A DNA stretch of 64,000 nt from NCBI GenBank assembly GCA_000969725.1, contig JXSR01S065779.1; one strand, 5' to 3'. Below, piece by piece: positions 45,546 through 56,900 of this stretch (within the stretch, counting starts at the first letter, position 1; each line of letters starts with the position of its first letter). A program made the translations under genes and the position numbers. The notes below the pieces were generated by a model. The model was not told the origin of the DNA and did not search any database. It worked only from the letters and a program-made list of their open reading frames with translations. The stretch comes from Ophiothrix spiculata. Lineage: Eukaryota > Echinodermata > Ophiuroidea > Amphilepidida > Ophiotrichidae.

Positions 45546-46667
45546 TAGGGGAAGGTGGGGTGAGTTGGCCCTCGGGGCGAGTTGGCCCACCAAGAGTTTC
45601 TGCTCACGTGACCTAGGGAGAATTATGTTAATGGTGATTTTTGATCATATATAATGCATCAAATTTACCATAAAATTTACAAAACCCAGCTCATCTCTTT
45701 GTGTGAGTTATCAGTAACACACATTTTGAGTTACCTAAGTAAACTTGTTTAACAAACGTAATTTTGTACTAGTGTCAAGATATTACTTCGCTGGTCCAAG
45801 TTATTATTATTGATTACGAGCTATGGTACATGTCCAACACATCATGGGATCAAATCCACTTTATCCTTTGTTTTGTTGGTATACCACGAGGTTAAGTCAA
45901 AACTGGGACTACGGGGCGAGTTGGCGCCCTACCACATGGGGCAAGTTGGCCCTATGACGAATTTGCCCAAGATGGGATGATAACCTACTAAGACTCTAGC
46001 ACAATAACATTTAAGACGTTTTAACACGATTTTAATTCTAAACAAGTATATAGATGCGTATAACAAGACGCAAGCTTAGGAATCTTAAATGAAACTGGTA
46101 GTCGTATATTGCATGCAGTAAGCATTGTAGGTCACAACGTGTCTTTTTAAAAGATCGATATTGTATTAATTTATTATGGCATTTCATCTCAAAATGACAT
46201 TTTTGTATGCAGAACATTCNNNNNNNNNNNNNNNNNNNNNNNNNNNNNNNNNNNNNNNNNNNNNNNNNNTTTTTAAAAGATCGATATTGTATTAATTTAT
46301 TATGGCATTTCATCTCAAAATGACATTTTTGTATGCAGAACATTCCCGTGCTTCACTTAAAAAAGCATAATGTATGAATTGTGTCAAATGAGCACGACTT
46401 TTTTTTGTAAATGGGGCCAATTCACCCCACTTGGTGGGCCAACTTGGCCCGAGGGCCAACTCACCCCACCCTGTTGACGCCTTTTTTATGTTTTTAATCA
46501 TTCAAATACGATAAGCCGCAGAGTCTAAGTATTTACATAAAACATAACTTGGGTACATATCTACCTTGTGTTAACAGGAAAATCTTCTAGACCTTAAACT
46601 CTCCAATACAGGGGCGTTGAAACAAAAGGGGTGGGGGGGGGGGGGCAACTCACCCCACCCTCCCCTA
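45546..46667. mobile_element. TA-flanked element with GGGGTGAGTTGGCC ends
   Basis: It starts GGGGAAGGTGGGGTGAGTTG and ends CAACTCACCCCACCCTCCCC, flanked by TA at 45546-45547 and 46666-46667. The sister V copy reads CATATACCATGG at 18138-18150 with a single TA, so the insertion is exact to the base. Subterminal repeats of GGGGCGAGTTGGC occur at 45573, 45912 and 46430 (inverted). It contains a 50-N gap. No transposase; TA duplication suggests a Tc1/mariner-type mobiliser. Confidence 0.85.
46220..46269. other. Assembly gap (50 N) with duplicated flanks
   Basis: About 75 bases before the gap (46145-46219) are repeated exactly after it (46270-46345), as expected when overlapping contig ends were not merged. 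The apparent protein with a run of X and a repeated MFCIQKCHFEMKCHNKLIQY is a product of this. Confidence 0.97.
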
Positions 46668-46959
46668 CCATGGTCATAATAGCGCTCAGAATTCATTGAA
46701 AGGATATTTTCATCCAAAGACGTTTATGAAATCCTAAAGAGTCCTCTATGTCATACAGAAACGCTGTGCTAAATTTAAACGATGCTATAAAATACACTAA
46801 TAGGTTAGCATTTTAACGGGTGCCTTGCAAGCATCTTTAAAAAATATTCTAGTCATTACCAGTCGCTACTAGTACTAGCGTCTATATAGTAACCTATGGG
46901 CTTCAAATCTTTAATTTACACGTAAGGCGATGGATATTTTTACGATTTCTCAATCCATA

Positions 46960-47345
46960 CGTTTATACTCCCAGTATCAGAGTCTTTAAAAACATAAAAC
47001 AACGACTATTCAATTTATTTTCTTACCATGCTTGTGATATAACAAACGATCAACTTAAAAGCGAACAAATCATTTCAGAATTGTTTCATATTAAAATTGA
47101 TACACAAATCAATTACCTGAATATCCATCGCGTTAATCCTGCATCTATTGCGTTATCAAAGAGAATAATGGCAAACCCAGCTTAAAGCTTAGAGAAAATT
47201 CAGTGTCCATCAAACCAAATCTTCTTGTAATTACGTTGTTGAAACTTAAGTGATTGCCTCATGAAATTTAAATGACCAAGTACAATATTATTCAAAGGTT
47301 TTATGGCTCGATAAATACGATAAAGGTACATGTAAGTATCAGTAA
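46960..47345 (-). repeat. B repeat copy, minus
   Basis: Reverse complement of 17480-17860: AATTGTTTCATATTAAAATTG, ACACAAATCAATTACCTG, TGTCCATCAAACCAAATC. Confidence 0.7.
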
Positions 47346-47350
47346 CATAT

Positions 47351-48448
47351 GTGACCTTCCATCCCAAAGCAGCTGTAAATGCAACTTCTTGTAATTTTTA
47401 CTTTATTGCTAATATTTGCAAAAGCTGTGTTATAAGGATTAAAATGACACCTCAATGAAATTCACTCAATTTCCAGAAGTCAGGTTATGGTCCGTCAAAG
47501 GTTGTCAGGAAGTAAAATGCATAACCGAGATAAACGCGTTCAAAGAAAGAGCAGTAAGCCCTATATTTTCTGTTGATTGTCCTCAAAATGTACAGATATA
47601 TTTCCTATTTAGGGGGAATATTATAACCTAAGTGCTGATAGGTCTGCGCCAATGGTCATGGCTGCAAATGGCCTAGTTTAAGGCGAAATGGTTCTGATAA
47701 TTCCCTTGTTCGGCGGTAATAATAATGGCCAGCGCTATGGTACTACGGTGAATAGCGTATTTGAATGCCGTGTATTATTGTTTTTATTATTTCCAATTCA
47801 TACACTCTGCGTTAATTACGCGTTGAAATTGTCAATCTAAGTGGACAGTTTGTAACTTATACGCATTCATTAATGTCGTATAGTTGCACGGTGCGTATCG
47901 CGTGGTGCGTTGTACAATTCCATGTACGCGTACGCGTAACATACTTGCGCTTGTATGGCAAGTTTCATTTTAAAAGAAAGGTAAATCTAAATTACAATGA
48001 ATAACATGGGACGATGGATGGTTGAATTTTCTTTGTTTTAATGAAATAGGAAACACATTTTTCAATAATAATGCCGTTTAATTTTTTAAATTATATTCTA
48101 ATCATTGTCGTGTATGAATTAGATTAATAACTGCTCTTTACTTGGCGCTCGTGAAATTGTACAAAAATAATGCACCTTGTGCTGAAGTCGAAGTTGTCCA
48201 ACTGACAACTTCAACTTCAGCACGCGGTGCATTATTGTAGTACAGTTTCACTCGCGTCAAGTAATACGCAGTTATTAATCTATAATTATTTTCTTGAAAT
48301 TAAAATTTGCTGGTGGTTTGAAGTAAGCACAAGGATTGTGAATCCGTCAAAAAACCAATTTCGGCAAATTACGACCTTGACTTGTATTTTCACCTATAGT
48401 ACAAAATGAAGTTTCCTGCATTTACCGCTCGATTAGGATGGACGGTCA
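47351..48448. mobile_element. GACCGTCC-family MITE enlarged by nested sequence
   Basis: The ends GTGACCTTCCATCCC and GGATGGACGGTCA match the family. The interior is split by about 650 bp (about 47614-48290) holding a CR1/L2-like tail remnant and a long hairpin. Outside that, the halves align with 17084-17473. Confidence 0.6.
48121..48281. repeat. Long hairpin around GTGCTGAAGT
   Basis: AGATTAATAACTGC... ACTTGGCGCTCGTGAAA... AATAATGCACC... GTGCTGAAGTCGAAGTTGTC pairs with the downstream complement, with arms near 78 bases and an almost absent loop near 48201. Looks like a MITE of about 160 bp. Confidence 0.75.
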
Positions 48449-48479
48449 TATATGGCTTAAAATCTTTGGCAATGGATAT

Positions 48480-48850
48480 GATTTACACGTCTAAATCTAC
48501 ATTCAGTGTCGCTGTATTTAAAAACATATAAAACAACAACATTCAATTAGTTTTCTTACAACTTGTGATGAAACGATCAACTTAAAAGCGAACAAATCAT
48601 TTCAGAATTGTTTCGTATTAAAATTGATACACAAATCAATTACTTGTATATCCACTCCGTAAATCCTGGATCTATTGCGTTATGTAAAGAGGATAATGCC
48701 AAATCAAATCGTCCTGTGATTTCGTTGTCGTAACGGAAGCAATTTTTGTCTCTTCATGAATTTTAAGTTACAGCATATGACTATGTAGATTATTATCTGA
48801 AGGTTTTATTGCTCGGGTATATTAGATGCAAGTATAAGTAACATATATAC
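48480..48850 (-). repeat. B repeat copy, minus
   Basis: Reverse complement of 16640-17000: AAACATATAAAACAACAACA, AATTGTTTCGTATTAAAATT, CAAATCGTCCTGTGATTTCG. Confidence 0.7.
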
Positions 48851-49999
48851 AGTAAGATGACTCTGTATGTTGTATAGGGGTAGATCGCACAGGAACCAAG
48901 ACATTATTAACATTACTAATGTACAAAAGCACGCATAAAAAATAATTTCAAAACTGAACTCGTTTCAAATACCTTTGACTGAAAAATATTGTTACCTTTG
49001 TTAAAAGGTTGACACTTTAAAAAGCCCACCGTATTAATGTTTCAATGCATATTTTTTTTTATCAGATTTTATGTCAATATTTATGATGTGTTTTTTTAGT
49101 AATATTAGATGAATGCAATCGATTCCAATCGGTAAGTGTCCTTATTTCTAAAAGAATGAATCCATCATTTTAAAACCCTCACTTTCCATGCAGTTCAAAT
49201 TTCTTTACTTCAAGGTATTTGCAATTACAATATGTTATGAATAGTCACGGAATCTAGAGAAAAAAGATACATGTTAATATAAGTTTAGAATAATTTAGAA
49301 TAAGCACCAAGAAGGAGTTTCAATGATATTAAGTTGTCTAAATGTCTGCAATTTCCAATGAAATTCGCCACTCTTTAACTATATTGTGTGAACATTTATG
49401 ACAATAACTTTAGTTTATTGCTTTTGCTGTTATAAAATATTTAATGTTACACATCCGCTTTCAACTGCTTTATTGTTAATTCATCTTCTAGCCTCGAGGT
49501 TCAAAATCGCTTCATAAGACTCGTCAAAATCGGAAGCTTTCAGCATTTTAGTCAGGAAAGACGCAGGAGAAAATTTGTGCGATTTTTTGATATGCCTGTA
49601 AGATAAAAGTAATTTCGTTTCTTTGTGAGCGCATACCGGCATATTATCTCACTTATATAGCATTCTTAATGACACATATATTTATGGAGAAGAACACGCA
49701 TTGCTTATCTATTAAAGTGGAAAGTAATGATGAAAATTGCGGGAAAATTATAGCAATGATTAAGTGTCGAAGCGAGATAAATGGCGTTATTATGACGAGT
49801 GTCTTTTCTGCTATCAATCACCTGCAGTCATTATATCATGCGTACATCATTCAATTAGATTTTTTTTGGAACTGAGACCTTAAATTTGCAATTTTTTCAT
49901 ATATTTAGCTTTCATTTCGTTCTGTACATTTTTGTTAACTATTCTTTAAATGTTGTAATCCGTTTATTTAAACCAATGCATTTGCTATTTTCTTGCTGT

Positions 50000-50785
50000 T
50001 TAACCCTCATCTTTTCTGTAAAGCCTTCTTGAGGGCACCCCTCCCCTCTGGTTGTGAAATTTACAAAGTTATATTGTTTGGTACTATTGTATAGGGTAGG
50101 GTATCTTCTTTCCATCATAAAAATAGGTCGAGGCGTTACGTAAACATCTCAATATAGTGCCCATTTTCAATTTGCGCCCTCAACTTTTAAACACCGATGA
50201 TGTTTTAGCAAATTATTTTTGTCTAGTTCTAAGTGTAAAATCTACACGTATACATCCGTCAGATGTGTCAGGCCTGCTGGTGTAGTGGCAATAGACCGTA
50301 CTTCTGAAACGGGCAACTGATTGCCGAGTTCTGCTTTTGTACATGGTCGTTATTCTACTGTTCTACAATTTTTAGCCTTTATTATCGATTTATTTAGTTA
50401 GTTATTTATTTATTTATCCATTTATTTATTTATTTATTCATTAATTTATTTATTCAAAAAATAAACAGACAAAATCGACCACATAGGACTCGAACTTGTG
50501 CTGCAGGCCACCAGCAGATTACAAGTCCAGCTCCTTACCGAAACACTAAACGGGTTCACTCAAATGATGTATACCACAGCAAATGATTTATGTAAATATT
50601 GGCTGTGATTTGTCGAAATTCCAAAGTGTAACAAGAGGGCGTACAACGGAACCTCACGGCTATCAGACGAACTCAATGGTCACTATATTGATACTGTAAA
50701 GTATGACGTCTCAAAGTATTTCCAGACTGCAAAATTGGGCCGATTTATTTGTTTTAATTTCCAACAATACTAACAGAATCAATAT
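50000..50785. mobile_element. TTAACCC-family MITE split by another insertion
   Basis: Left end TTAACCCTCATC at 50000. The family interior (TACTATTGTATAGGG, AGGCGTTACGTAA) breaks at 50144 and resumes at 50701 with ATGACGTCTCAAAGTATTTC. The counterpart at 15405-15626 is uninterrupted, so the 552 bp in between are a later insertion. Confidence 0.65.
50145..50696. mobile_element. Insertion with TAAA duplication and two inverted tRNA-like segments
   Basis: Bounded by TAAA (50141-50144 and 50697-50700) with inverted ends CATCTCAATATAGTGCCC and GGTCACTATATTGATACTG. Inside, a tRNA-like segment on the plus strand at about 50282-50345 (TGGTGTAGTGGCAATAG, TGCCGAGTTC) and a diverged one on the minus strand at about 50486-50562 (box B AAGTTCGAGTCC, anticodon-like ACTTGTAATC) face each other across an ATTT-rich centre. 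Either a foldback DNA element carrying SINE heads or a SINE inversion pair; neither folds into a convincing tRNA. Confidence 0.55.
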
Positions 50786-51224
50786 ATGGTCGCAATATCG
50801 CAAATCGCTGGACATTAAATTATATTTATATAGAAATAATACGGGACTATGTTTTATTTTGATTTTATGCTAATTATTTAGCTTAGAAATAGTCGTGAAT
50901 GTGTAGAAAAATTCAGCACCACAGAACATTTTATAATGAAATTAAAGATGGAACAAATATGCGTGTCTCTAGAAATACTCGGTCAAGTCGGGCTTTTTTA
51001 TGACAGGCCGGCAAAAACATTACAAAATATCGCCTGATATATCGGGAAAACAAGCCGGTCAACATATTGTTTCTTTGATGATTTCTGAAAGGTTCGCTTC
51101 AAAACATGAAAACAAAGTTTAATCTAGAATGCTTGAATCACTAATTACGGAGATACAGAGCGTTTTCAGACCCCTACTTTACGTGTAAAAGTATAGGAAC
51201 GTTATTTTGGGATATTGCACCCAT
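50786..51224. mobile_element. 439-bp MITE-like insertion
   Basis: Imperfect inverted ends ATGGTCGCAATATC and GATATTGCACCCAT. The minus U copy at 15290-15410 runs continuously across this place (CAGAACCAGCATG then TGTTTCAAAGATC in reverse), so the segment is additional here. No ORF. Confidence 0.5.
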
Positions 51225-51960
51225 TTGTGTTCAAAGATCTTTTTAATGAACTTTATCACGAAATATAGTGAATTTGGATGAATCTCCTTGAAAAACACTC
51301 TCAATGGCAAATATAATTTTTTTGTCAGTCAGTATGTTTAATAGTGATGCAAATTCATAACAGTATAACCTTTAAAATCTTAACATTATTGCACTTAGCG
51401 AGCATTTTTAAAGAGAGGAATACTACGAATATCTCAAATTATACTGTTGTAGAAAATCACTAAGAAAAAGGAGGATTGACTTGATTTCTTTGTAAAAAAA
51501 AGCTTGATAATGCATTTTTAAATAATACAGGGCTCTTATCAGGGACCAAAGAAACACGTCGGTTTGAATGTCAAGCTTCTAATAACAAAAACCAAAATGT
51601 ACAGCATCGATAAATAATATAATTGAAACTGCCGTCAAACCAATTACTAAAATAGACTATCTATAACAATAATTGTAACCCCCATTAAAATTCACTTAAC
51701 CCTTCAAAACGTTATAAACTGCATTTTGAACCTGAAATTACTAACACATGCACCAGCAATCAAGTCGCATGGGATGATAATAACTTTTAAGGCTATTTGT
51801 TGCCTGCGTGTAAAAGCTTGTATTGGCTAACGTATTTATCAGTTTGCCTAACTTTTCTACAACAGTCTAGCAAAATCAATGTTACATGTTACTATCTTTA
51901 AACACGTTTACGTTTACTCGTTATAATCCACGTACGTGCACGTAATCCACGTACGTGCTT

Positions 51961-52331
51961 CCAACAAGTTGCCGTCGCATAACTCCATCGAATCTTTCGC
52001 TACGTCATTTCAAGAATTCTTCGAATCAAAGGTTGAAAAGATCAGGACAACCCTCATTAACACTGACCCCCGAACATTGTCTGTCGATATTTATGATTCT
52101 TGCCAGTCTGAGTTCACCTCCTTTCGCGCAGCTACTATGGATGAAGTGCGCAAAATCATTATGCAATCATCAAAGACTTCCTGCCCACTGGACCCTCTTC
52201 CAACTCTACACTTGTGGACATGCTCGATTCATTACTGCCTACAATAACTAACATCATTAATGAGTCTTTCGCGCAGTACATTATTCCATCGGAGTTGAAA
52301 GTTGCATTAGTTTCCCCATTGATCAAAAAAA
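51961..52331 (+). pseudogene. CR1 ORF2 linker before the RT, frameshifted
   Basis: A readable stretch NKLPSHNSIESFATSFQEFF...DEVRKIIMQSSKTSCPLDPL corresponds to the segment between endonuclease and RT in CR1-like ORF2. The frame is broken near 52200 (small deletion in CTTCCAACTCTACACTTGTG) and again in the A run at 52325-52331. Confidence 0.75.
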
Positions 52332-53681
52332 CCATCTCTTGATCCAGAGTTACTTCAGAACTATCGTCCAATATCAAATCTCCCGTTCCTCCATAAAATC
52401 CTCGAACGCGTCGCTGTTTTACAACTTCAGCAATATCTCACTGATAACAATCTTCATGCAAAGGCTCAATCTGCTTACCGACAATTCCACAGCACTGAAA
52501 CAGCTCTCATTCGCGTCACTAATGACATTCTTCGTGCGGTTGATCAACATCAAGAAGTTATTCTCGTGCTGTTGGATTTGTCGGCGGCTTTTGATACCAT
52601 TGACCATCAAGCTCTTCTTCGACGCATGGAATCTCGGTTTGGTATTAAAGGCTCCGCACTCGCATGGTTGAAATCGTATTTCGATGAACGCCACCAACGT
52701 GTCCGCATTGATAAAATTCAGTCCAATCCAATTACTGTCACTCGTGGTGCCCCACAAGGCTCTGTGCTGGGCCCTCTCGCGTTTACTATGTATAGCTCTC
52801 CTCTTGAAGAAATTGTGAAAGCTCATAATCTACGGTGCATGATCTACGCTGATGATACGCAGGTTTACATCAACATCAAGCCTAGCGAATTATCCAATAT
52901 TACCACTGCCATTGAACATTGCATCCGTGATATTAAATGCTGGATGACCCAAAACATGTTGATGTTGAATGATGACAAGACGGAAATTCTTCATCTTCAC
53001 TCTCGTCATGTTCCGTCTTCTCAACTATCGTCACTTCAAGTTGGAAACTCAGCTGTCAGACTAGCTTCGTCCGCAAAAAATCTTGGCGTTATCTTTGATG
53101 ACAATGTTACCATGTCTGATCACGTAAGCGGCATATGTAAAAGTGCTTCATACTCGCTCTACAAAATCGGGAAGCTTCGCAGATTTCTCGATCAGCCTTC
53201 GACTGAAAAATTAGTGCATGCTTTTATAACATCACGGCTTGACACTTGTAACTCTTTGCTGTTTGGTCTGCCAGCTTGTGAGCTGGATAAATTACAGCGT
53301 ATCCAAAATGCTGCTGCCAGGCTTGTATCCAGAGTTAAAGGTCATTGTCATATGAAGCCTGTGCTTAGAAATTTGCATTGGCTTCCAGTTAGAAAACGCA
53401 TCATGTTCAAGATTATTTTCATCACCTTCAAAGCTATTCACGGACTTGCACCTGTATATATTCGTGATCTTCTTAACATCCATAAACCTGCTCGGTCTCT
53501 CAGATCATCCACAGCTACCCTGTTGAAACATCCCCCTCTAAGGCTGCTCAGGACTAATTCATATGGACATCGCGCTTTCTCTGCTTGTGCACCCACTCTG
53601 TGGAACCAACTACCTCCTCATATTCGTAACATTTCTAATATTGACATTTTCAAGTCGCATCTGAAAACCCATCTCTTTTAA
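52332..53681 (+). pseudogene. CR1 ORF2: reverse transcriptase and C-terminal domain, long open frame
   Basis: After the frameshift one frame stays open for about 450 codons. RT landmarks in order: PELLQNYRPISNLPFLHKIL, AQSAYRQFHSTETALIRV, LLDLSAAFDTIDH (first catalytic Asp), GAPQGSVLGPL, CMIYADDTQVYI (catalytic ADD), NDDKTEIL, KNLGVIFD. The C-terminal part has LFGLPACELDKLQRIQNAAA, LHWLPVRKRIMFKI and a terminal LWNQLPPHIRN...FKSHLKTHLF. The catalytic residues are intact, but the element lacks its endonuclease and has upstream frameshifts, so it is dead as a unit. It is the best preserved ORF in the window. A start at the internal Met 52566 would be artificial. Confidence 0.9.
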
Positions 53682-53899
53682 CTGCCTGACGTGTAATATT
53701 GTTGTTTACAATGTTTTTGCAGTGCTCTGGACTTTTTAATCAGTGTTTTTATCATGTTTTTTAATATATTCTGCGTAGTAGTCTTAAGATTGTAAGATTG
53801 TGAATAGTTTGTTTTTAATATTGTACTTTTTATGCTGTAGTTTTAAGTTAACTTGTGAAGCGCTTTGTGGTGTTTGTAAGGCGCTATATAAGCACCGCC

Positions 53900-53928
<29 letters not shown>
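53682..53928 (+). repeat. CR1 3' UTR and (TTA)n tail
   Basis: GAAGCGCTTTGTGG...GTAAGGCGCTATATAAG can form a short stem-loop of the kind recognised by L2/CR1 RTs, then CACCGCC and about ten TTA units to the 3' target duplication. Confidence 0.8.
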
Positions 53929-53930
<2 letters not shown>

Positions 53931-56900
53931 GTGCTCTCTGTGTGCTAAAACGCAAGCAAAACCGTGCGATCCGTACGTTACACGTACATAATGTAGGTAC
54001 CGACACCGTATGAATTCTAGAGCACGCAGACACGACGTAGCAGTTTTAGTGCACGAGGAACTTTCTCTACGTGCTAGCTATACGTTCGGGCTACCGATTA
54101 AACATCAGTACGGTCCGCATGTATTCGATACTGACAACGTGCGCACAACGTACGCACAAAAGATGTTATTTGTATTTTAGCAATTGTCTTAGTTGCAGTC
54201 TCCTTATCCAACGCTGGGCAAAACACACCCAAATTGTTCAATTTTTGCAGTGCGGACTGATTTGTCTTGCCTTTTAAACATCGATATACCAAATATATTC
54301 GTTTAATATAAGTAAACAGTCATATAAAAACGCATATAAACTGTCATTTGTTTCCTTAAACTTTCATTCTTCAACCGGATGTGTAAATATATTAATGTTA
54401 TCATTGACCGCTTATAAGACATAAACAAATTGAACAAACATATATTTGGACATTTAAGACTAGATGATTGCCAACAGTATCTTAGTGACAATATTAATGC
54501 GTTTTCAACATGTTATCAACAACACAGTTTGAGATATTTAATGGTTCAAGACGTTCAACCTCAGAACGATTTTATTTTCAACTTTATTTACAAACACCAT
54601 GAGAACTGCCGGTATTTGTGTGGACAGAGTCATGATCAAATAGCGACACCAATGTAGCTGGATGATTTTTTTCTAATGCATCATGTGTTGCATTTAATAA
54701 GTTTAAAATAGATAAATTAACAGATATTTCTTCTGAGCGCATGAACAAGCGTTTATTTTATCATGTTTATATTGGTATTAGTACCCATGCGTTAATGAAA
54801 TCGTTTAAAGACATAATCGATTGTTCATTTTAGTTTTAAAGTATTTCCAGAATGATTGACACTTACGAAGTTGCTATTACTGATTTTAATTAAAACTATA
54901 GAGTTACTTTTGCTATAAAAATTCCAAAGAGGTATTTATCGATGCACTTTTTTATACTTTATAGTGTTCAGTATATCGGTAAGTATCTATGCGCTCATAG
55001 CTTTTTGTTAAATCAATGACTTTAACACATCGATCAATAAGGTTATGACTTGACTTTGAAATAAAATGTCAATTTCAGAATCACTCTGCTTCTTATCGAC
55101 AAAGTGAATATTAATGGAATCTTTTAAAGACATAATCGATCGTTCAATTTGGTTTTAAAGTATTTCTAAAATGATTGACGCTTACGATGTTGCTATTACT
55201 GAGATTATTAATAACAAAGTTACGAGGGGTATCAAAAAGATCAGAAAAATCACCAAGAAGTTAACAAACAGCTTTATCGATGAATGTTTGTCAGGATGTA
55301 CACTTTCCTTGTGTACAGTATGGTGCAAAAATGATATCAATGGTATTTATGCTTTCTGTAACGGTGTCGATAGAACAAACAACCTGCCTCTACTAACCAG
55401 ATAGATTGTATGGAGAAATCAAAGAAACGTGGCATGATTTAAGACCTGCATTTGAGGAGTTACAGCCCATTTTTTCCATGTTGTCAAGCCCGAATATTAG
55501 ATTGTTGATACCATAGTATAGGTTGAAATCTCCTCTTTCCATTGATACAAAAATTAAAAAATTGGTCAAAAAATGATGTCGTATTAAATAAAGCGTAATA
55601 TCTGAACAATAATAAAAAACTAACCTGCTCAATAAAAAGTAATTACTTTTTTACTCAAAAAGTAACCAGCCAGTAGATCCTTTTGAGTTTGTCCGCAGTC
55701 ACAGATGGAAATCTTAGACCAAATGAAAATAAACAGCAAAGCGACTTAAAAACCTCCATGTAGCATTACAGATATGTTTGGGTCTGATATCTCCAAATTA
55801 AGCAAATTTTTATATTTTACCAGATATGATCTAAAACTGTGAATAACGTACATATTCCCAATATTATTTTGTTGTATACATTGTTGTTCGTCACATGTTC
55901 GTTAGAATTGTGTTCAATCCGTTATCCATACAGTGGTGACCGTTTGGCACATTTCAGTATGTGAAACTTTTGTAGATTATGCGTACGCTATGCTCTATAC
56001 GTTGATATGTAGCTGAACATTATTTCCGATTCATACTTACCTGTAAAGTTCTTATTGGTTGACGTCTGCCGATGCGCAGTCTTTACACCCGCTACTTGTA
56101 GTGTACTTTCAAGCCTAAAGACTGTGTATCGGTAAACGTCGAGCGAAGTATTTCGATGAAATCACTGGATATCTAAACTCACAATGCTTGTAGCCATTTT
56201 GACATATTTATTGACTCTATCAACATACATTATCCACACAAAAAGTGAAAAGATTTTTGTTATGTTGTTAACCCAGGTTTGCATGATTATACTTGCTGAA
56301 GCTTGGAAATAACTATAACAATTTTGTTCAAAAAAGATCAACTTTATATTTCAATGTTGTTACTTCAAAAAGATTTAAGAAAGTAAGACAAAACATCTTA
56401 AGTAATTTCTTTTTACAACAGAAACTCTTAGAGTCCAACACTGAAAACCTAAACTTGACGGCCCAACTACACTGAAAATTTAAACTTGACGGCCCAACTA
56501 GGTAAAAGCTAGTCCAGCTGTTGCCCACCTGGACGGTTAACTTTCAAGTAGGGCTTGTGATTGGCTCTTGTAAAGCAGTGACTAACTCATTACCCTACAT
56601 TTTATCTCTCGGTCTCGGGAAAAAAGTCTCACTGCTAAGCCTTGTGTATTGTGCAATAAACAGGATGCAGCTACATTAGATATAAACATCAGTAACATAA
56701 TGTAACATGTCTTATTTTTTAAGGAGTAGATGTTTACTCATGAATCTTGCATTTTGAGATCAAATGGGTAGCTTAAATAAATTTGAGATGCGTGCTCTCA
56801 ATATAACATATTTGGCAATAATCAATACATATTTGGAAATGGATGGTGTATTTGTCACGCTCAGAGAAGTCGACTAATTACCAGGCCTGCTTATTATTGT

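Larger units (their letters stand above)
44170..49930 (-). repeat. V repeat, minus copy
   Basis: Reverse-complement order of 15640-18560: 44170-44400, remnants at 45470-45540, 46675-46880, B (46960-47345), GACCGTCC MITE (47351-48448, enlarged), B (48480-48850), spacer (48850-49400), and block D (49440-49900). It carries two DNA elements that the plus copy lacks. The open frames 48227-48409 and 49669-49875 fall in repeat blocks and are not conserved as proteins. Confidence 0.75.
51960..53928 (+). mobile_element. CR1/L2-like non-LTR retrotransposon, 5' truncated
   Basis: Flanked by a 7-bp duplication ACGTGCT (51953-51959 and 53929-53935). The mirror-image copy of the host block at 14500-14515 has a single ACGTGCT and no insert, which fixes both ends. 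The element keeps the region just before the RT, the RT, the C-terminal domain, a 250-bp 3' UTR with the AGCGCTTTG...GGCGCTATATAAG stem, and a (TTA)n tail. The endonuclease is lost. Confidence 0.9.

Noticed and set aside
46038-46343. Open frame with a duplicated MFCIQKCHF peptide
   Set aside because: Created by a false duplication around a 50-N gap.
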